17,412 bases of DNA from Bacteroidales bacterium (GTDB lineage: Bacteria; Bacteroidota; Bacteroidia; Bacteroidales; P3), in contig JAFWOP010000022.1 in NCBI GenBank assembly GCA_017545365.1, positions 1-17,412 on the forward strand, given 5' to 3'. This document shows positions 15,287 to 17,412 of this stretch, piece by piece (the stretch's first letter is position 1; each line of letters starts with the position of its first letter). The position numbers and the translations under genes are program-made. The notes below the pieces were generated by a model. That model had not been told where the DNA came from. It searched no databases and saw only the letters and a list, made by a program, of their open reading frames with translations.

Positions 15287-16183
15287 TCAGTCCTGCTTAT
15301 ACTTTCGCTCGCGGGCATTCGGGGTGAGGAAATCGGGCATCTTCACGTTGCCGTAGCTCTCGGCGGCCGCCGTCAACGCCTCCTCGGTGGTGTACTGACG
15401 GTAGAGCTGGCAGGTGGAGAGTACCTTCTGGGGCGACGCATTCTGCTCGTCTTTGCCATACAGCACCACTGCCCACCCCACATTCTCATCGTCCGCGCCT
15501 CCAATGGCCAGAAAACCATCCACCGAAAGAAACTGCCAGTCTGCCAGCCACGGCTTCGGACGTAGGTCTTCCTCCAAACACAAGTCAAGGCAGGTCACAC
15601 CCACACAAGGGCATCCTTCCCGCACCTGCTGTTCCAACCGATAGATTCTGAGCCTGTCGCCCGGCATCAGCTGAGGGTTGCGGCTGGGACTCATCAGCAG
15701 CCCCCACATGTCCGCCTCCGACCCTATGGCGAGCGGCTGCACCACGTCGGCAGCCATGCCTGTGGACAGATTGGTCAGCACCACCCGCCCGCCGCCCGCC
15801 AACGTGGCGAAGTCATACTTCACCTCCGGGAGCCGTCCCGACGACACCACCATGCCGTCAATCAGCAACGCCGCCCCACGGGCAGCCCATGCCTTAGGCA
15901 GGTAGACGGTAGGCAAATGTGCATTGGCCCCTAAGAAAGCATTGTAGCACCCCCACGATTTTCCTCTATCCATCAAAGGCTTATCGGGATTGCTAAAACA
16001 GTTCCACAAGGCGATGGAATGCCTCATCTTTGCCCGTGTTTTAAATTGTTTCAACGACTGGCGGTCCGGCACGCTCCGTGTGCCTATCCGCGCATACATC
16101 TTCCCACCACGTTGGTAGAAAGTCACCCCCAGCCCCGCTATGCGTCCGCTGAGGAGAAAGTTTTTCCCTTGAATTTTTGCCAT
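15287..16183 (-). CDS. Uncharacterised 298-residue Bacteroidales protein
   Basis: It has no signal peptide or membrane segment, so it is probably cytosolic. The N-terminus (GLGVTFYQRGGKMYARIG...QSLKQFKTRAKMRHSIALW) has the pattern of a Bacteroidetes hypothetical-protein family in which a short G-x-x-x-F-Y-x-R-x-G-K strand pair is followed by a basic Q...R helix; DUF6266 proteins begin in a comparable way. Similarity to DUF6266 is from memory and weak. The middle (about 90-220) looks beta-rich and the C-terminus is basic (PNARERKYKQD). No catalytic motif is recognised. It reads in the same direction as the giant gene but is separated from it by a 146-bp AT-rich spacer holding a 12-bp palindrome (ATAATTAATTAT, 15229-15240), so a separate promoter for each gene is likely. 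Confidence 0.75.
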   Translation of the reverse strand: MAKIQGKNFLLSGRIAGLGVTFYQRGGKMYARIGTRSVPDRQSLKQFKTRAKMRHSIALWNCFSNPDKPLMDRGKSWGCYNAFLGANAHLPTVYLPKAWAARGAALLIDGMVVSSGRLPEVKYDFATLAGGGRVVLTNLSTGMAADVVQPLAIGSEADMWGLLMSPSRNPQLMPGDRLRIYRLEQQVREGCPCVGVTCLDLCLEEDLRPKPWLADWQFLSVDGFLAIGGADDENVGWAVVLYGKDEQNASPQKVLSTCQLYRQYTTEEALTAAAESYGNVKMPDFLTPNARERKYKQD

Positions 16184-16326
16184 AATACTATATTTATTTA
16201 ATTGAACAATATTTCTATCGGGGAAAGAATGGGGAAGAAAAGAAGAAAGATAAAAAAAAACAAGTAGCGGATAAGCAGTTGATTTGCAGCGTTATCGAGA
16301 CGGCACCCCTACCCTGTCGCCCACTG

Positions 16327-16334
16327 CAAATATA
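16327..16334 (-). promoter_or_regulatory. Candidate Bacteroidetes -7 box (TATATTTG)
   Basis: The minus strand reads TATATTTGC, a TAnnTTTG match with the same trailing C as the box at 5102-5109. It would drive the 298-residue protein gene through a leader of roughly 135 nt. The -33 region is not convincing. Confidence 0.4.
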
Positions 16335-16428
16335 GAACTTGTTTTCTGGCGAGAAAGACGAAAGGACCTCTTGGTTCCGATATTGTCTAATATCTTTCCT
16401 TAAGGCCCGTATGGAAGTAAGCATAGGC

Positions 16429-16494
16429 TAGAGGTTAGTGGTTAGAGAGGCTGCCGTTCTCGGACAAGCCCTAAGCTCTAACCACTAACCTCTA
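16429..16494. repeat. 19-bp perfect inverted repeat built of TTAGNGG heptamers
   Basis: The left arm TAGAGGTTAGTGGTTAGAG (16429-16447) is exactly complementary to 16476-16494, with a 28-nt loop. It lies 41 bp beyond the stop codon of the InlB-repeat gene. The arm is a 7-nt tandem word, and the layout parallels 8321-8373 although the sequence is unrelated. It is possibly an RNA 3'-end structure. Confidence 0.75.
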
Positions 16495-16503
16495 ACTTTA
16501 ATT

Positions 16504-16531
16504 GCGTACGTGTACGTACACGGGAGTACGC
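16504..16531. other. Nested palindrome
   Basis: GCGTAC (16504-16509) is inverted as GTACGC (16526-16531) around a perfect 12-bp palindrome GTGTACGTACAC (16510-16521). It ends 4 bp before the stop codon of the last gene. It could be a terminator stem or a protein-binding site; there is no T tract on either side. Confidence 0.45.
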
Positions 16532-16535
16532 CCTC

Positions 16536-17412
16536 TTACCGAACGAGTACGACTCGCTGGGCGGGGAGGTCGTCGACCACTATCATGTAGACTCCGGCGG
16601 AGGGGAGCTGAAGGGTCTGCTGCTCTTGCTCGCAATGGCGGCTGACCAGCAGACGGCCCATGATGTCGTAGATGCCGACAGTCTTGTTCGCCACACCGCT
16701 GAGTGCGATTGCAAAACCGGGCAGGGGAACTGCCTGGAACGTGGCGGCCTGACTGTCGTCGATGCCCTGCATAGCCACGAAGTTCGCCACATAGGTGGCA
16801 TCGGAAGTGACGATGATGGTACGGGGGTTTTCGACAGCGGCATCGTTCCAGTGGCTGAACTGGTAACCGGCGTAGGCAATGGCCTTGATGACGGTGGAGG
16901 TGCCTTGTGGGAAGGTGCCACCGCCTTCGACGGTGCCCATGGCGTTGTCAGCCGCCTGGACGGTGATGGTGAAGTACTGCACTTCGTCGGCGGCGAAATA
17001 GGCGGTATAGACCGCATCGGCGGTGACGGTGATGGTGCGGATGGCGTCGGTGTTGCCGTCGTTCCACTGCACGAAGTGGTAGCCGCTGTTGGCCGTAGCG
17101 GTGATGGTAGTGACGGTGCCGGAGGCGAAGGTGCCGCTACCAGTGACGCTGCCCATGAGCGGGTCGTTGGGCAGCACTGTGATGGTGTAGGTGTCGGGGG
17201 CGTTGGCGGCAAAGTAGGCGGTGTAGGTGGCGTTGGCGGTGACGGTGATGGAGCGGACGGCGTTGGTATTACCGTCGTTCCACTGCACGAAGTGGTAGCC
17301 GCTGTTGGCTGTAGCGGTGATGGTGGTGACAGTGCCGGAGGCGAAGGTACCGCCGCCGCTGACGGTGCCCATGGCGGGGTTGTCGGAGAGGACGGTGATG
17401 GTGTAGTTGGTA
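16536..17412 (-). CDS. T9SS-secreted InlB-type repeat protein (5' end outside window)
   Basis: The frame is open to the window edge. The ATG at 17372 lies inside a repeat (the frame before it reads NYTITVLSDNPA), so the true start is further upstream. The visible C-terminal 291 or so residues hold three units of the bacterial InlB-type repeat (pattern YTITV...MGxVxGxGTFxxGTxTTITATAxxGYxFxxWNDG...YTAYFAA). These are followed by a short linker and a T9SS type A sorting domain: NKTVGIYDIMGRLLVSRH, LQLPSAGVYMIVVDD, QRVVLVR. Repeats of this class form elongated beta stalks on surface proteins, so this is probably the stem of an adhesin or enzyme whose active part is upstream. Unlike the giant T9SS gene, its coding strand is C-rich and G-poor. 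Confidence 0.92.
   Translation of the reverse strand, partial: TNYTITVLSDNPAMGTVSGGGTFASGTVTTITATANSGYHFVQWNDGNTNAVRSITVTANATYTAYFAANAPDTYTITVLPNDPLMGSVTGSGTFASGTVTTITATANSGYHFVQWNDGNTDAIRTITVTADAVYTAYFAADEVQYFTITVQAADNAMGTVEGGGTFPQGTSTVIKAIAYAGYQFSHWNDAAVENPRTIIVTSDATYVANFVAMQGIDDSQAATFQAVPLPGFAIALSGVANKTVGIYDIMGRLLVSRHCEQEQQTLQLPSAGVYMIVVDDLPAQRVVLVR
16773..17405 (-). repeat. Tandem 216-bp coding repeats (72-residue units)
   Basis: Units run 17405-17190, 17189-16974 and a partial, older unit 16973-16773. The first two are very alike at DNA level, including one shared stretch of nearly 40 bases around GTTCCACTGCACGAAGTGGT. The third is alike only at protein level. More units probably continue past the window edge. 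Confidence 0.85.

Larger units (their letters stand above)
16184..16535. other. 352-bp intergenic region
   Basis: From left to right on the plus strand: an A-rich leader for the 298-residue protein gene (an A9 run near 16252); a promoter-like box at 16327-16334; a small inverted repeat GATATT-GTCT-AATATC (16379-16394); the 19-bp inverted repeat at 16429-16494; and a nested palindrome at 16504-16531. No convincing coding sequence was found on either strand. Confidence 0.7.

Noticed and set aside
15286..15295. AATCAGTC similar to the MITE end block
   Set aside because: It is the stop region of the 298-residue protein gene; there is no hairpin, partner repeat or terminal inverted repeat nearby.
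16773..17405. Regularly spaced repeats considered as a CRISPR array
   Set aside because: The 216-bp period is in frame and encodes a known surface-protein repeat; there are no short repeats with unique spacers.

Overview
The window looks like chromosome of an uncultured or little-studied member of the Bacteroidales. The signs are type IX secretion (T9SS) C-terminal sorting domains on two surface proteins, several SPII lipoproteins, DUF1573 and TlpA-like periplasmic proteins, starts without clear Shine-Dalgarno sequences, and Bacteroidetes-type TAnnTTTG promoter boxes. There are no rRNA or tRNA genes, no CRISPR array and no transposase gene.

Region 1 (1-4030) is the accessory part. A four-gene plus-strand block (lipoprotein, small outer-membrane beta-barrel, TlpA-like thioredoxin broken by an in-frame TAG, DUF1573 protein) lies between two inverted copies of a short non-autonomous element (MITE). 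The right copy is complete: 173 bp, about 29-bp imperfect terminal inverted repeats, three internal hairpins and a perfect 8-bp target duplication, ATGTGAAA. The left copy is cut by the window edge; over 138 bp it differs at only two positions. The right copy landed in the 3' end of the DUF1573 gene and supplies its last codons. The left copy ends 13 bp before the lipoprotein start codon. A shorter, diverged relative with a single hairpin sits at 3937-4030.

Region 2 (4034-5079, minus) is a translationally coupled pair: a histidine-kinase-type ATPase domain protein and a YfcE/MJ0936-like metallophosphoesterase, behind a TATCTTTG promoter box.

Region 3 (5142-8432, plus) holds a lipoprotein of unknown function, coupled by an ATGA overlap to a polyprenyl-phosphate glycosylphosphotransferase that would start a surface glycan, followed by a divergent FKBP-type lipoprotein. 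Its spacers carry 7-8-nt tandem words, a 19-bp perfect inverted repeat and a 32-bp direct repeat flanking the FKBP gene.

Region 4 (8433-17412, minus) is the cell-surface part: a 2,235-residue T9SS-secreted protein built from alternating jelly-roll-like and fibronectin III modules, a 298-residue protein of unknown function, and the 3' part of a second T9SS protein with tandem 72-residue InlB-type repeats. The giant gene is compositionally mosaic: its ends are GC-rich and its core AT-rich, and the 3' border falls on a domain boundary. The plus strand is C-rich from about 5.1 to 16.2 kb whatever the gene direction, then becomes G-rich in the last gene.
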